Of a DNA stretch of 64,000 bases, positions 37,783 through 45,572 are shown in pieces. The position numbers and the translations under genes are program-made. The notes under the pieces are model-generated. The model was not told the origin of the DNA, did no database searches, and saw nothing but the letters and a program-made list of their open reading frames with translations. The first letter of the stretch is position 1. Each line of letters begins with the position of its first letter. The DNA is from Mucilaginibacter terrae (GTDB lineage: Bacteria; Bacteroidota; Bacteroidia; Sphingobacteriales; Sphingobacteriaceae): the NCBI RefSeq assembly GCF_031951985.1, contig NZ_JAVLVU010000001.1, positions 5,146,001-5,210,000 of the forward strand, written 5' to 3'.

Positions 37783-38721
37783 TCTAACGCCTCTTGAAGT
37801 GGCCCTGAAAGCTTTGATCTTGGCGTTGAATGATTCGGCCGATGCGTTTGTGCTGCGGTTATCAAAGAAGTTCAGGATAGATTCATAATGAGTTTGAACT
37901 GATCTGGCCACGGTTTTAAAAGCATCAATACCCGCGCTTTCTACATCATTATACCAGATCGCTAACCGCTTAAATGCCTGCTGCTTGTTCTTGCAGATGG
38001 TAAAGACCTGTCCTAAGCGGATGGATAGGTTGTACGCTTTATATAACTCCGGGTAGCGGGGAAAGACCAGGTCTGCCCTTTGTTTTTGTGATGCTGTCCA
38101 TTTGGATGGATGTTTGAATAACAGGTAGCGGCTACGTGCCAGTAATTGCTTCAACGTATCACCATTGGTGAATACTTCCGGCTGATAGCTTTGTTTGTTC
38201 TTTTTAGCAGCTTCTACCGCTTGGTTTTCCTGCTCCAGCGCTTCCCAGCGGTATTTGATACTTGCCTCCTGCACGGCATCATAAGCCAGTTTCTGCACAT
38301 GGAAACGGTCGATCACCCGGCTGGCATTACTAAAGCACCGGCGGATGGCTTTGATCATGTTTGAGGCCATGTCCATTGTTACCTCCTTTACCTGGTTACG
38401 CTTACGGGCAGGGATACGTTCCAATACCGCCGCGATCTGTTCGGCCTGTGTGCCTTTGAGCATCGCTACGATAGCCCGTTTACCGCCTTTGGCTTCCTTA
38501 TTAGTGATGATGGTATACAGCTCGCCATTGCTTAATGCTGTTTCATCTATACTCAGCGAGGGGCCTATATTATCTTCGAACAGCATCCATTCATCTGCAT
38601 GATCTTTCTGCTCCCAGCCGTGAAAGTCGCTCAGGTGATCTTTGTATTGCTGTTGTAACTGTTTACCATCAACGGAATACAAACGGCCTAATAAATGGTA
38701 ACTGATGGGGTTATTATCCAA
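37759..38721 (-). pseudogene. ISAon1-type transposase, main ORF, 3'-truncated
   Basis: Transposase of the ISAon1/ISL3-like DDE group, about 320 codons. It contains LSIDETALSNGELYTIITNK, DMASNMIKAIRRCFSNAS, VIDRFHVQKLAYDAVQE and near the end STNASAESFNAKIKAFRA. The normal C-terminus after RGVR is replaced: the last codons lie inside the inverted repeat of the adjoining IS481 element, and the stop at 37759 is supplied by that repeat. The frame opens with TTG. Truncated and probably inactive. Confidence 0.8.
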
Positions 38722-39070
38722 ATATACCTTTTAAAAAAGTGCCGAATTCTGTTGTCATTCGTGCTCCTTTTCTTGCTAAATCCCAGTCTCTTGTGATAAC
38801 TTCACCGCTTGCTTTTACTTCCCATCTGCGTCTTTTAATACAAAGTGCTACCTAATGTCCACGAATTGGAAAATCCTGGATAGCCGTTTCGGGTAAGAAC
38901 CCTTTTGATTCCAGTTGCGATTTTTCATACCCCAAAGGCGGCACGTTCTTTTCTTCCAAATGGATATTCAATTGCCCAGTCTCGGACGAGCGGACATCGG
39001 TAAGTTCAAAGTATTCTAAGATGCCTTCAGGTAAGATCAGGCGGACAAGGGTTTCGTATGCTGCGGACAA
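38714..39070 (-). pseudogene. ISAon1-type N-terminal ORF with internal stop
   Basis: The first ORF of the same element reads MSAAYETLVRLILPEGILEY ... ETAIQDFPIRGH, then a TAG at 38852-38854, and continues in frame as VALCIKRRRWEVK ... RDWDLARKGARMTTEF to a TAA at 38714. The intact form is about 118 residues. It overlaps the main ORF in another frame, as expected for this two-ORF family. The nonsense codon supports inactivity of this copy. Confidence 0.7.
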
Positions 39071-39121
39071 GTCTGTAAATATTTATTGTCACACAAAAAA
39101 ATAAACTTTTTTATTCCACCA

Positions 39122-39159
39122 CAAGTTTTTTGCTTGATCCCAAGTTTTTTGCTTGATCC
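39122..39159. repeat. Perfect 19-bp tandem duplication
   Basis: CAAGTTTTTTGCTTGATCC occurs twice back to back (39122-39140, 39141-39159), beyond the 5' end of the ISAon1-type element and before the tRNA terminator. Only two copies, so not an array. Confidence 0.75.
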
Positions 39160-39183
39160 AGTTTTGGTAGGTATTGAAAACAA

Positions 39184-39217
39184 AAAAGCCCTTTAATCTT
39201 ACAATTAAAGGGCTTTT
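39184..39217 (-). terminator. Terminator of the tRNA-Ser gene
   Basis: AAGCCCTTTAAT (39186-39197), a six-base loop and ATTAAAGGGCTT form a perfect 12-bp stem. On the minus strand it is followed by a T-rich run. It lies 23 bases after the tRNA 3' end. Confidence 0.8.
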
Positions 39218-39239
39218 CACACTTTTAAAATGTTTTTAG

Positions 39240-39324
39240 CGGAGAGTTAGGGATTCGAACCCCAGGACCTGTTACAGTCAACAGTTTTCAAGACTGCCGC
39301 AATCGACCACTCTGCCAACTCTCC
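39240..39324 (-). tRNA. tRNA-Ser (anticodon UGA)
   Basis: On the minus strand the gene starts GGAGAGTTGGCAGAGTGG, has the anticodon loop CTTGAAA (anticodon TGA) between paired GCAGT/ACTG(T) arms, a long class II variable arm, and GGTTCGAATCC in the T arm. It ends with the matching acceptor strand AACTCTCC plus discriminator G. CCA is not encoded. The insertion-sequence remnants lie just downstream of its 3' end. Confidence 0.95.
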
Positions 39325-39329
39325 GGGGA

Positions 39330-39360
39330 CAAAAGTACAAATCCGGAGCGAATTGGCAAA
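39330..39360 (-). promoter_or_regulatory. Consensus promoter of tRNA-Ser
   Basis: On the minus strand TTTG (39357-39360), a 19-base spacer and TACTTTTG (39330-39337) match the Bacteroidota consensus fully, and the -7 box ends 5 bases before the tRNA 5' end. This gives a local calibration of box-to-start distance. Confidence 0.75.
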
Positions 39361-39428
39361 TTGAAAATGCAATATTTTGCTGTTTTTGTACGTTTTGTAG
39401 TTAACCCTTTTATTATCAATTCAATAAT

Positions 39429-40406
39429 TTATTGTAACTGCCTGTTTTTAGGGCCGCGGAACGTGTTTTGGCGCGGTTTTACGATCTTGATGCTGCGTTT
39501 GGAGAGGTCGACAGAGGCATTTAATTCAAACCCGATCAAAATAATCAGGGAATTTATGTACAGCCATATCATCATTACAATGAGGGTGCCTATAGAACCG
39601 TACACCTTATTGTAGGATGAAAAGTTGTTGATGTAGTATGAAAAGCCTACCGATGTTAGCACGGCAAGGGCAGTAGCCAGTATTGAGCCAGGGCTGAAGA
39701 ACCGCCACCTGCGTTTATGTGCAGGACCGTATTTATACAGGATAGACACTACGGTAAAAAATATCATCACTACAATAAGCCATCGGCTTAATGATAACAG
39801 CCATAACCATAAATGCGCTGCTTTAAACAGATGCGATTTTAAGAAGTTAATAAGCGCTTGCCCGGCTATGAGTACGGCAATGGCAAATAACAACGAGAAG
39901 CTGATAATTACCGTCAAATAAACAGATACCAGCCTGCGTTTTATCAAACTCCTGGTTTCATGTATCAATGATGATTTATTAAACGATTGCATGAGCTTGT
40001 ACACCCCGTTTGAGGCAAAGTACAAGGCCGTTACAAAACCTATGGATAACAACTTGCCGTTTTGGTTTTTAATAATATCAGTTAGGGTGCTTTTAAAAGC
40101 CTCAAAGGCATTGCTGGGTAATATAACTGCAATAAGCTCAAATAAGGTTTGCTGAAAGTGCTTAATTGGCACAAACGGTATTAGCGTAAACAGGAAGATA
40201 GTAGCCGGAAAAAAGGCCAGCATAAAGCTGTATGCCAAAGAAGATGCTTTGTTTACTAATGAACTTTTTTTTAATTCGCCAATAAAAAAAACGGCCACAG
40301 TATACAGTGGCAACGGACGAAATCCAGGCAGTATAACCGATTTTGTCCATTCTATAAAAGCGCTGTAAATACTTGTTTTAAGAAGTAACCTGTGCAACCA
40401 GTCCAT
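39429..40406 (-). CDS. YihY/UPF0761 (BrkB-like) inner-membrane protein
   Basis: Membrane protein of 325 residues with six predicted helices, family YihY/virulence factor BrkB (formerly misnamed RNase BN). The conserved parts are SLAYSFMLAFFPATIFLFTLI, the IGFVTALYFASNGVYKLMQSF region and the C-terminal FSYYINNFSSYNKVYGSIGTL followed by WLYINSLIILIGFELNA. The basic C-terminal tail is normal. Function is unsettled in the family. It is the last gene of a minus-strand run with a thioesterase and MltG. Confidence 0.9.
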   Translation of the reverse strand: MDWLHRLLLKTSIYSAFIEWTKSVILPGFRPLPLYTVAVFFIGELKKSSLVNKASSLAYSFMLAFFPATIFLFTLIPFVPIKHFQQTLFELIAVILPSNAFEAFKSTLTDIIKNQNGKLLSIGFVTALYFASNGVYKLMQSFNKSSLIHETRSLIKRRLVSVYLTVIISFSLLFAIAVLIAGQALINFLKSHLFKAAHLWLWLLSLSRWLIVVMIFFTVVSILYKYGPAHKRRWRFFSPGSILATALAVLTSVGFSYYINNFSSYNKVYGSIGTLIVMMIWLYINSLIILIGFELNASVDLSKRSIKIVKPRQNTFRGPKNRQLQ

Positions 40407-40416
40407 TTAACCAAAG

Positions 40417-40824
40417 CTACTCAAAAAACGGCTTGAGTTTATCTAAAAATTCCTGTTGGGGCAGGCAGGGGCGGTTGGTTTGCATGTTTACAAACACCAG
40501 CAGGGTTTCGCCCACGTGTATATGTTCTTCTTTTTCGTTGTATAAATCGTACCTGAAATGAATTTTAACGCCGGGCATCTTGTCCATTGTTACCTTAATG
40601 CTAATCTCTTCGTCGTAACGGGCAGGTTTCATGTAGCGGCACTTCATTTCAAGCACCGGCATCATAATGCCGTTTTCTTCCATCCAGGCATAGGTAAGGC
40701 CAAGGCTGCGCAGCATTTCTACGCGGCCTACCTCATAAAACTCGGCATAGTTGCCGTAGTACATATAACCCATCTGGTCGGTTTCGCCGTAGCGTACGCG
40801 TACTTTGGTAGTGTAAGTGAACAT
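40417..40824 (-). CDS. Acyl-CoA thioesterase, 4HBT hotdog family
   Basis: Cytoplasmic hotdog-fold protein of 135 residues. It opens TTKVRVRYGETDQMGYMYYGNY, in which the D-Q-M-G-Y-x-Y-Y-G-N-Y stretch carries the catalytic Asp of the YbgC/4HBT group. It probably hydrolyses short or aromatic acyl-CoA thioesters. The start codon overlaps the mltG stop by one base (TAATG), indicating translational coupling. Confidence 0.9.
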   Translation of the reverse strand: MFTYTTKVRVRYGETDQMGYMYYGNYAEFYEVGRVEMLRSLGLTYAWMEENGIMMPVLEMKCRYMKPARYDEEISIKVTMDKMPGVKIHFRYDLYNEKEEHIHVGETLLVFVNMQTNRPCLPQQEFLDKLKPFFE

Positions 40825-41879
40825 TAGCGCTTAATACCTCTTTCGTCTAAAGCTTTCTGAAAACGGCGCGCATTGGCCAAATGCTCGGCAACGGTTGTGG
40901 CAAAATTATGGTAACCCGAAAAATCTTCTTTAGCGCACATGTAAATATAATTATGCTCCTTAGGGCTAAGTACAGCCTTAACGGCGTTAACCGATGGCAT
41001 CATGATTGGGCCTGGAGGCAAACCCGTAACACGGTATGTATTATAAGGCGATGGGGTAGAAAGATATTTTCTTAAAACCCGTTTAATAGTAAAATCACCG
41101 GTTGCATATATAACAGTTGGGTCGGCTTCTAATTTAATGCCGCGTTTGAGGCGGTTTAAGTACAGGCCGGCTATCATGGGCATCTCATCATCATGCAATG
41201 CTTCGGCATCAACTATGGAAGCTAAAATTGATACCTGGATAGGAGTGAGGTTAAGCGCGGCTGCCTGTTGTTTACGGTTAGCTGTCCAAAACTTTTCATA
41301 CTCCTTGTGCATTTTTTCAAAAAACTGGCCTGCAGAGGTGTTCCAATACATTTGGTAGGTATTGGGCATAAACATGGTGTACACGTTATCGGTCGTAAAC
41401 CCGTACTGCTCCACAAATTTGGTCGAATCGAGTAACCCAAGTAAGGCTACCGAATCGGCCTCAATTTGCTTGGCAATATGCCCTGCAAACTGTGCTTTTA
41501 AGCGCCAGCTTTTAAATTTCAGGTCAACCGGCTCTTGTGTGCCCGATGCCAGCATGTTAATGAGCTTGCGGTTGCTGGTGCCCTCTTTTAAACGGTAGCG
41601 GCCCGGTTTTACACGATCAACGTAGTGCATGTTGTGTGCTGCCCATAAAAAAGTAGTGGTATCTTTAACAATGCCTTGCTCGCGTATGGTTTGGTAAACC
41701 TCGTTAAAGCCTGCTCCGGTACGTATGTAAAGATATTCCTGCTTATCGGTTACATTGGGGCCAAACCAGCGCAGGTAGTACATTACGCCGGTTATACCTA
41801 ATGCCAGTATTATAATTGCCACCAGGGCAATAATGAATTTTTTGAATGTACCGCCTGATGATGATTGTTCGGTAGACAT
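40824..41879 (-). CDS. mltG: Endolytic murein transglycosylase MltG
   Basis: Inner-membrane enzyme of 351 residues that cleaves nascent peptidoglycan strands. A single N-terminal helix (FIIALVAIIILALGITGVMYY) precedes a LysM-like region (YLYIRTGAGFNEVYQTIREQ). The YceG catalytic domain follows with ILASIVDAEALHDDEMP, where the catalytic Glu of ExE families is in DAEA, then IAGLYLNRLKRGIKLEADPTV, YNTYRVTGLPPGPI and EHNYIYMCAKEDFSGYHNF. Length and motifs are normal. Confidence 0.95.
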   Translation of the reverse strand: MSTEQSSSGGTFKKFIIALVAIIILALGITGVMYYLRWFGPNVTDKQEYLYIRTGAGFNEVYQTIREQGIVKDTTTFLWAAHNMHYVDRVKPGRYRLKEGTSNRKLINMLASGTQEPVDLKFKSWRLKAQFAGHIAKQIEADSVALLGLLDSTKFVEQYGFTTDNVYTMFMPNTYQMYWNTSAGQFFEKMHKEYEKFWTANRKQQAAALNLTPIQVSILASIVDAEALHDDEMPMIAGLYLNRLKRGIKLEADPTVIYATGDFTIKRVLRKYLSTPSPYNTYRVTGLPPGPIMMPSVNAVKAVLSPKEHNYIYMCAKEDFSGYHNFATTVAEHLANARRFQKALDERGIKR

Positions 41880-41899
41880 ATTTTTATTTAATGTAGATG

Positions 41900-42238
41900 T
41901 TAACTTTTTAAACGCTGTATGGCGGTTAACCCGCCGGTAAGGTTACGGGTATGGGTATAACCGTTTTGTTGTAAAATTGATTGCGCCGTGCGGCTCCTGA
42001 TACCGGCTTTACAAATGAGTATGATCTCATCTGCCGGGTCCCATTCCAAATCTTCTAACCGGTTTAGTAAGTGCCCAACGGGTATGTTTAAACCGCCTAT
42101 GTTATGGGTATAAAACTCTATCGGTTCGCGTACATCCAAAATGTGCAGCGCTTCGCTGTTATCAAGCCTTTCGAGTAGTTCGATGGCTTTAATGTCAGGG
42201 TTGTTGCTGTTCGGGCTGTTGCTGAGGTTGTGGCTCAT
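41900..42238 (-). CDS. Single-domain rhodanese-like protein
   Basis: Cytoplasmic protein of 112 residues with one rhodanese domain: LHILDVREPIEFYTHNIGG, and the active-site loop IILICKAGIRSRTAQSIL with the catalytic Cys. Probably a sulfurtransferase or persulfide carrier. The start overlaps the end of the upstream PASTA gene by 44 bases; no better internal start exists. Its Asn/Ser-rich N-terminus encoded in the overlap may be dispensable. Confidence 0.88.
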   Translation of the reverse strand: MSHNLSNSPNSNNPDIKAIELLERLDNSEALHILDVREPIEFYTHNIGGLNIPVGHLLNRLEDLEWDPADEIILICKAGIRSRTAQSILQQNGYTHTRNLTGGLTAIQRLKS

Positions 42239-43010
42239 TGGTTGATTTGCCTTGAGTAACGGTTAAATTTACACGGGTGCCGATGCTGGTTTTGGCCGTA
42301 GAATCGGTGCGCATAGGGAACTGACGAACAACCACAAGGTTGGTCGAATCGGTAATTGAACCTTCGTAAGTAATGTTACCTATGCTCAAACCGGCACCAC
42401 GAATGGCAAAACGGGCAGCATCCAAATCCTGGTTAAGCAGGTCAGGTATATCCACTTCGTTAGCGCCCGCGCCATCGCCCAATACCAGATCAACAACCGA
42501 ACCTTTGGGTAATTTTTGACCGGTTTTTATCACCTGACCACCAAAGCGTACTTCAAGTACACGGTCGCGGGCAATATCGGAGCGGTAGGTAGTATCGCCT
42601 ACTTTTAAGCCGGTGTTTGATAGTATGGCCACTGCCTCGCGATAGGTACTTTGCTCTAAATCGGGCAAATTAACAGGCGGGGCCTGGGTGGTTACCATGG
42701 TTAAATAAATGGTACGGTTTTCTTTTACCTTGGTACCGGCATCGGGGTCTTGTTCTAAAATTGTGCCCGGCGGCTGATCCTGCACGTAAACCGAATCAAT
42801 TTTGTATTGAAAGCCCTGCTCTTCGAGCATTGCAGTGGCACGCTCAACGGTAAGGCCTTTTAATTGAGGAACCGGAATGCCATCGCCATGACGGGTGTAA
42901 TAACCTAAACTGAGGTAAGCAATAAATATAACAGCCACCACTGTACCAATGGCACCTAAAATATGGAATCGGAAATCTTTAGTTTTTAAGTAAGTCCAGA
43001 AATTTCTCAT
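42195..43010 (-). CDS. PASTA-domain membrane protein
   Basis: Protein of 271 residues with one N-terminal helix (FHILGAIGTVVAVIFIAYLSL) and a periplasmic part of three PASTA domains: GIPVPQLKGLTVERATAMLEE, VNLPDLEQSTYREAVAILSN and VDIPDLLNQDLDAARFAIRG. It ends in a Gln/Pro-rich tail. There is no kinase or transpeptidase domain; such stand-alone PASTA proteins are common in this phylum and probably bind cell-wall precursors. Transcribed with the rhodanese gene. Confidence 0.9.
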   Translation of the reverse strand: MRNFWTYLKTKDFRFHILGAIGTVVAVIFIAYLSLGYYTRHGDGIPVPQLKGLTVERATAMLEEQGFQYKIDSVYVQDQPPGTILEQDPDAGTKVKENRTIYLTMVTTQAPPVNLPDLEQSTYREAVAILSNTGLKVGDTTYRSDIARDRVLEVRFGGQVIKTGQKLPKGSVVDLVLGDGAGANEVDIPDLLNQDLDAARFAIRGAGLSIGNITYEGSITDSTNLVVVRQFPMRTDSTAKTSIGTRVNLTVTQGKSTNEPQPQQQPEQQQP

Positions 43011-43047
43011 CTGTGGCTGTAAAAGTAATTGCTTAAATAAATGCTAT

Positions 43048-43055
43048 CAAACATA
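43048..43055 (-). promoter_or_regulatory. Candidate -7 element (TATGTTTG) for the PASTA gene
   Basis: Full TAnnTTTG match on the minus strand, 37 bases upstream of the start. No clear -33 partner. Confidence 0.35.
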
Positions 43056-43188
43056 ACTTATTATTTCGGGATTTTAAATTCCCGAGGTTAAGCCTAAAAT
43101 AGCAGGTGCAAAGGTAGGAAAAAAGTCGCCCCACCCAAACCCTCTCCGCCTTAGGCGGAAAGATTTTTATAGTCATTCTTCAACCATA

Positions 43189-44106
43189 TTACAATTTCAC
43201 GCCGCGCAAAAACTCTTCAATGCCCATGCGTTTTTTGCCTTCTAATTGTGCCTCGGTTACGCTGATGTAGCCATGGGTACAGGCAAATTTCAGGTAGGTT
43301 TTATTATCTGTTAGGTATTTGCCCGGTTCAACCTCAGGTGCAGATGATTCTTTTGCAATCTTGTATATCTTAAATGTTTTACCGTTTAGCTCGGTAAAGG
43401 CAGCCGGGTAGGGGCTTAAGCCGCGTATCATGTTATAAACTTTATCAACCGGTTGGTTCCAGTTTATACGGCAGTCTTCTTTAAAAATTTTAGGGGCATG
43501 TTTCAGTTCCTGGCCATCGGTCAGCTGGTCTTGAGGCTGCTCGGTGTACCGGCCGCTTTCAATAGCTTTTACCGTTTTTACCAACAGTCCGGCACCTTTG
43601 ATCATAAGGCGGTCGTGATACTCGCCTGCAGTTACATCATCGTCGATGGTTATTTTTTCTTTAAACAGAATGGCCCCGGTATCGATCTCTTGCTTAATAA
43701 AAAAGGTAGTAGCCCCACTTTCGGGTTCGCCGTTAATAATAGCCCAGTTTATTGGGGCAGCACCCCGGTATTGGGGCAGCAGCGAAGCATGCAGGTTAAT
43801 GGTTCCTTTTGGTGGCATACTCCAAACCACTTCGGGCAACATACGGAAAGCCACAACTACCTGCAGATCGGCTTTGAGGTTTTGGAGTTGGAGTAAAAAT
43901 TCTGGGTCGCGCAGTTTTTCGGGCTGTAAAACCCTTAAACCCTGCGATACCGCATACTGCTTAACGGCCGATTCGCTCAATTTTTGCCCCCGGCCTGCAG
44001 GCTTATCGGGCGCGGTAACTACGCCCACTATATTGCAACCAGCCTCTAACAACGCCTGTAATGATGCCACGGCAAAATCGGGCGTGCCCATGAATATTAT
44101 TCTCAT
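43189..44106 (-). CDS. fmt: Methionyl-tRNA formyltransferase
   Basis: Cytoplasmic enzyme of 305 residues that formylates initiator Met-tRNA. It opens MRIIFMGTPDFAVASLQALL. The catalytic domain has INLHASLLPQYRGAAPINWA (Asn and His) and TGAILFKEKITIDDDVTAGE (Asp region). The C-terminal OB-like tRNA-binding domain starts near KTFKIYKI. Length is normal for the family. An inverted repeat lies just upstream of the start. Confidence 0.96.
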   Translation of the reverse strand: MRIIFMGTPDFAVASLQALLEAGCNIVGVVTAPDKPAGRGQKLSESAVKQYAVSQGLRVLQPEKLRDPEFLLQLQNLKADLQVVVAFRMLPEVVWSMPPKGTINLHASLLPQYRGAAPINWAIINGEPESGATTFFIKQEIDTGAILFKEKITIDDDVTAGEYHDRLMIKGAGLLVKTVKAIESGRYTEQPQDQLTDGQELKHAPKIFKEDCRINWNQPVDKVYNMIRGLSPYPAAFTELNGKTFKIYKIAKESSAPEVEPGKYLTDNKTYLKFACTHGYISVTEAQLEGKKRMGIEEFLRGVKL

Positions 44107-44127
44107 TTATATTTCTATCGATATAAC

Positions 44128-44209
44128 GTCATTGCGAGGTACGAAGCAATCTCTGCTCAGGCATAACGGCCATACATAGTTCAGAGATTGCTTCCTACCT
44201 CGCAATGAC
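44128..44209. repeat. REP-like inverted repeat, 28-bp arms
   Basis: The arms 44128-44155 and 44182-44209 match at 27 of 28 bases in inverted orientation around a 26-base loop. The arm begins GTCATTGCGAGG and ends GCAATCTCTG. Palindromes with this sequence recur in intergenic regions of Bacteroidota genomes. It lies between two minus-strand genes, upstream of fmt and downstream of the DUF1343 gene, and could act as an mRNA 3'-end structure. Confidence 0.8.
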
Positions 44210-44219
44210 ACGGTGTGTA

Positions 44220-45473
44220 TTAATTGTACAATAAATACTTGTTCCTAACTTCTTTAAACTTGCTCAAGCCCGGCTGCCAGCTTTGGCGTATCTGGGCTTC
44301 GGTTTGGCCTACTTCTATTTGCTTTTGTAGCTGGGTTGAACCGGCCAGTTTGGTAAAGTAGGCGTTAAAAAACTTTGTTTTGTCGGGAAAGTTTTGATAA
44401 AACGAAAGTAGCCATTCGAGATCAAGTTTGGCGCTTTTGCGTATCAGGCCAGTATCATAATTACGGTAATCGGTGCCAAAACATTCCACATTCTTTTGCG
44501 GCGGATTATCGCTCATGCCTGGTATGCTTTTAGGCGTAAACGAAAATGAGTATTTGCCCTTCAGCGCCGGATGCCCAACCACCTGAAAAGGGAACATGGT
44601 ACCTCGGCCAAGACTTAAGGTTGTTCCCTCAAAAAAGCATATACCAGGGTATAACAGTATAGACTGTGCCGAATTAAGGTTAGGTGACGGGCTGATAGGC
44701 AATACATAAGGCAGGTTATGATTGTAGTTAGCTACCTTAATAACTTTAAGCTTGCACTTTACCTTGTTTTTAAGCCAGCCCTCGCCGTTTATCATCTGGG
44801 CATATTCGGCAATGGTCATGCCGTGTACCACAGGGATGGGATGCATACCCACGAATGATTTGTAAGCCGTATCCAACACAGGGCCATCTACATAAAAGCC
44901 GTTAGGGTTAGGGCGGTCGAGCACCATCAGCTCAATATTGTTTTCGGCGCAGGCCTCCATAATGTAATGCAGGGTTGATATGTAGGTGTAAAAGCGTGCG
45001 CCTACATCCTGAATATCAAAAATCATCAGGTCGATGCCTTTTAGATCGGCCGGGGTAGGTTTGGTTTTATTGCCGTATAGTGATATTACAGGTATGCCTG
45101 TTTTACTATCCACTGCGTTGTTTACCGTAGCACCATCGCTGGCATCGCCCCTGAAACCATGCTCGGGCCCATATATTTTTTTTATGGCAATCCCGCGCTT
45201 CACCAGGCTATCAACCAAGGGTATTTTGTTTTTGCCGATGATGGATGTAGGATTAACTACCATGCCTATGTTGCGGCCTTTTAAATAGCTGATGTATAGC
45301 TCAGTTTGATCGGCAGCTGAAATGATTTGTGCATTAATTTGAACTTGCTGAGCTTGCTGCACCACCTCCGTAGCCTTTGCCTGTGCGGTTGCCTGATTGG
45401 TGTTTTTTGTAGTGCCACACGACGCCGTTAAGTTTAACAGCAGGCAGCCAATACTAAAGCCAATGTTTTTCAT
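44220..45473 (-). CDS. DUF1343 lipoprotein (NamZ-like exo-beta-N-acetylmuramidase family)
   Basis: Lipoprotein of 417 residues: signal GFSIGCLLLNLTA and lipobox SC. The DUF1343 body contains GRNIGMVVNPTSIIGKN, KIYGPEHGFRGDASDGATV, FDIQDVGARFYTYISTLHY and FEGTTLSLGRGTMFPFQVVG. The family includes NamZ (GH171), which removes N-acetylmuramic acid from peptidoglycan ends, so a role in wall recycling is likely. A Gln/Ala-rich linker of about 30 residues follows the lipid site. Confidence 0.9.
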   Translation of the reverse strand: MKNIGFSIGCLLLNLTASCGTTKNTNQATAQAKATEVVQQAQQVQINAQIISAADQTELYISYLKGRNIGMVVNPTSIIGKNKIPLVDSLVKRGIAIKKIYGPEHGFRGDASDGATVNNAVDSKTGIPVISLYGNKTKPTPADLKGIDLMIFDIQDVGARFYTYISTLHYIMEACAENNIELMVLDRPNPNGFYVDGPVLDTAYKSFVGMHPIPVVHGMTIAEYAQMINGEGWLKNKVKCKLKVIKVANYNHNLPYVLPISPSPNLNSAQSILLYPGICFFEGTTLSLGRGTMFPFQVVGHPALKGKYSFSFTPKSIPGMSDNPPQKNVECFGTDYRNYDTGLIRKSAKLDLEWLLSFYQNFPDKTKFFNAYFTKLAGSTQLQKQIEVGQTEAQIRQSWQPGLSKFKEVRNKYLLYN

Positions 45474-45572
45474 GTAGGTAAAGTAAATGTATTACAGGTA
45501 ATGATGCAATGCTGATGCCAACATTCGGCACGAAATCTGCATATTTGCGAAAGTACAAAAAAACTGTTTGCC

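Noticed and set aside
37784..38712. Active ISAon1 copy
   Set aside because: The first ORF has a nonsense codon and the main ORF has lost its C-terminus to the IS481 junction.
39122..39159. CRISPR array
   Set aside because: Only two directly abutting copies with no spacers; no cas genes in the window.
36536..39160. Single composite transposon including the MarR or tRNA region
   Set aside because: The two elements belong to different families and point in opposite directions with no shared ends.
43145..43159. Hairpin TCCGCC-TTA-GGCGGA as terminator of fmt
   Set aside because: The T-rich side is on the plus strand, whereas fmt is on the minus strand; no plus-strand gene ends nearby.
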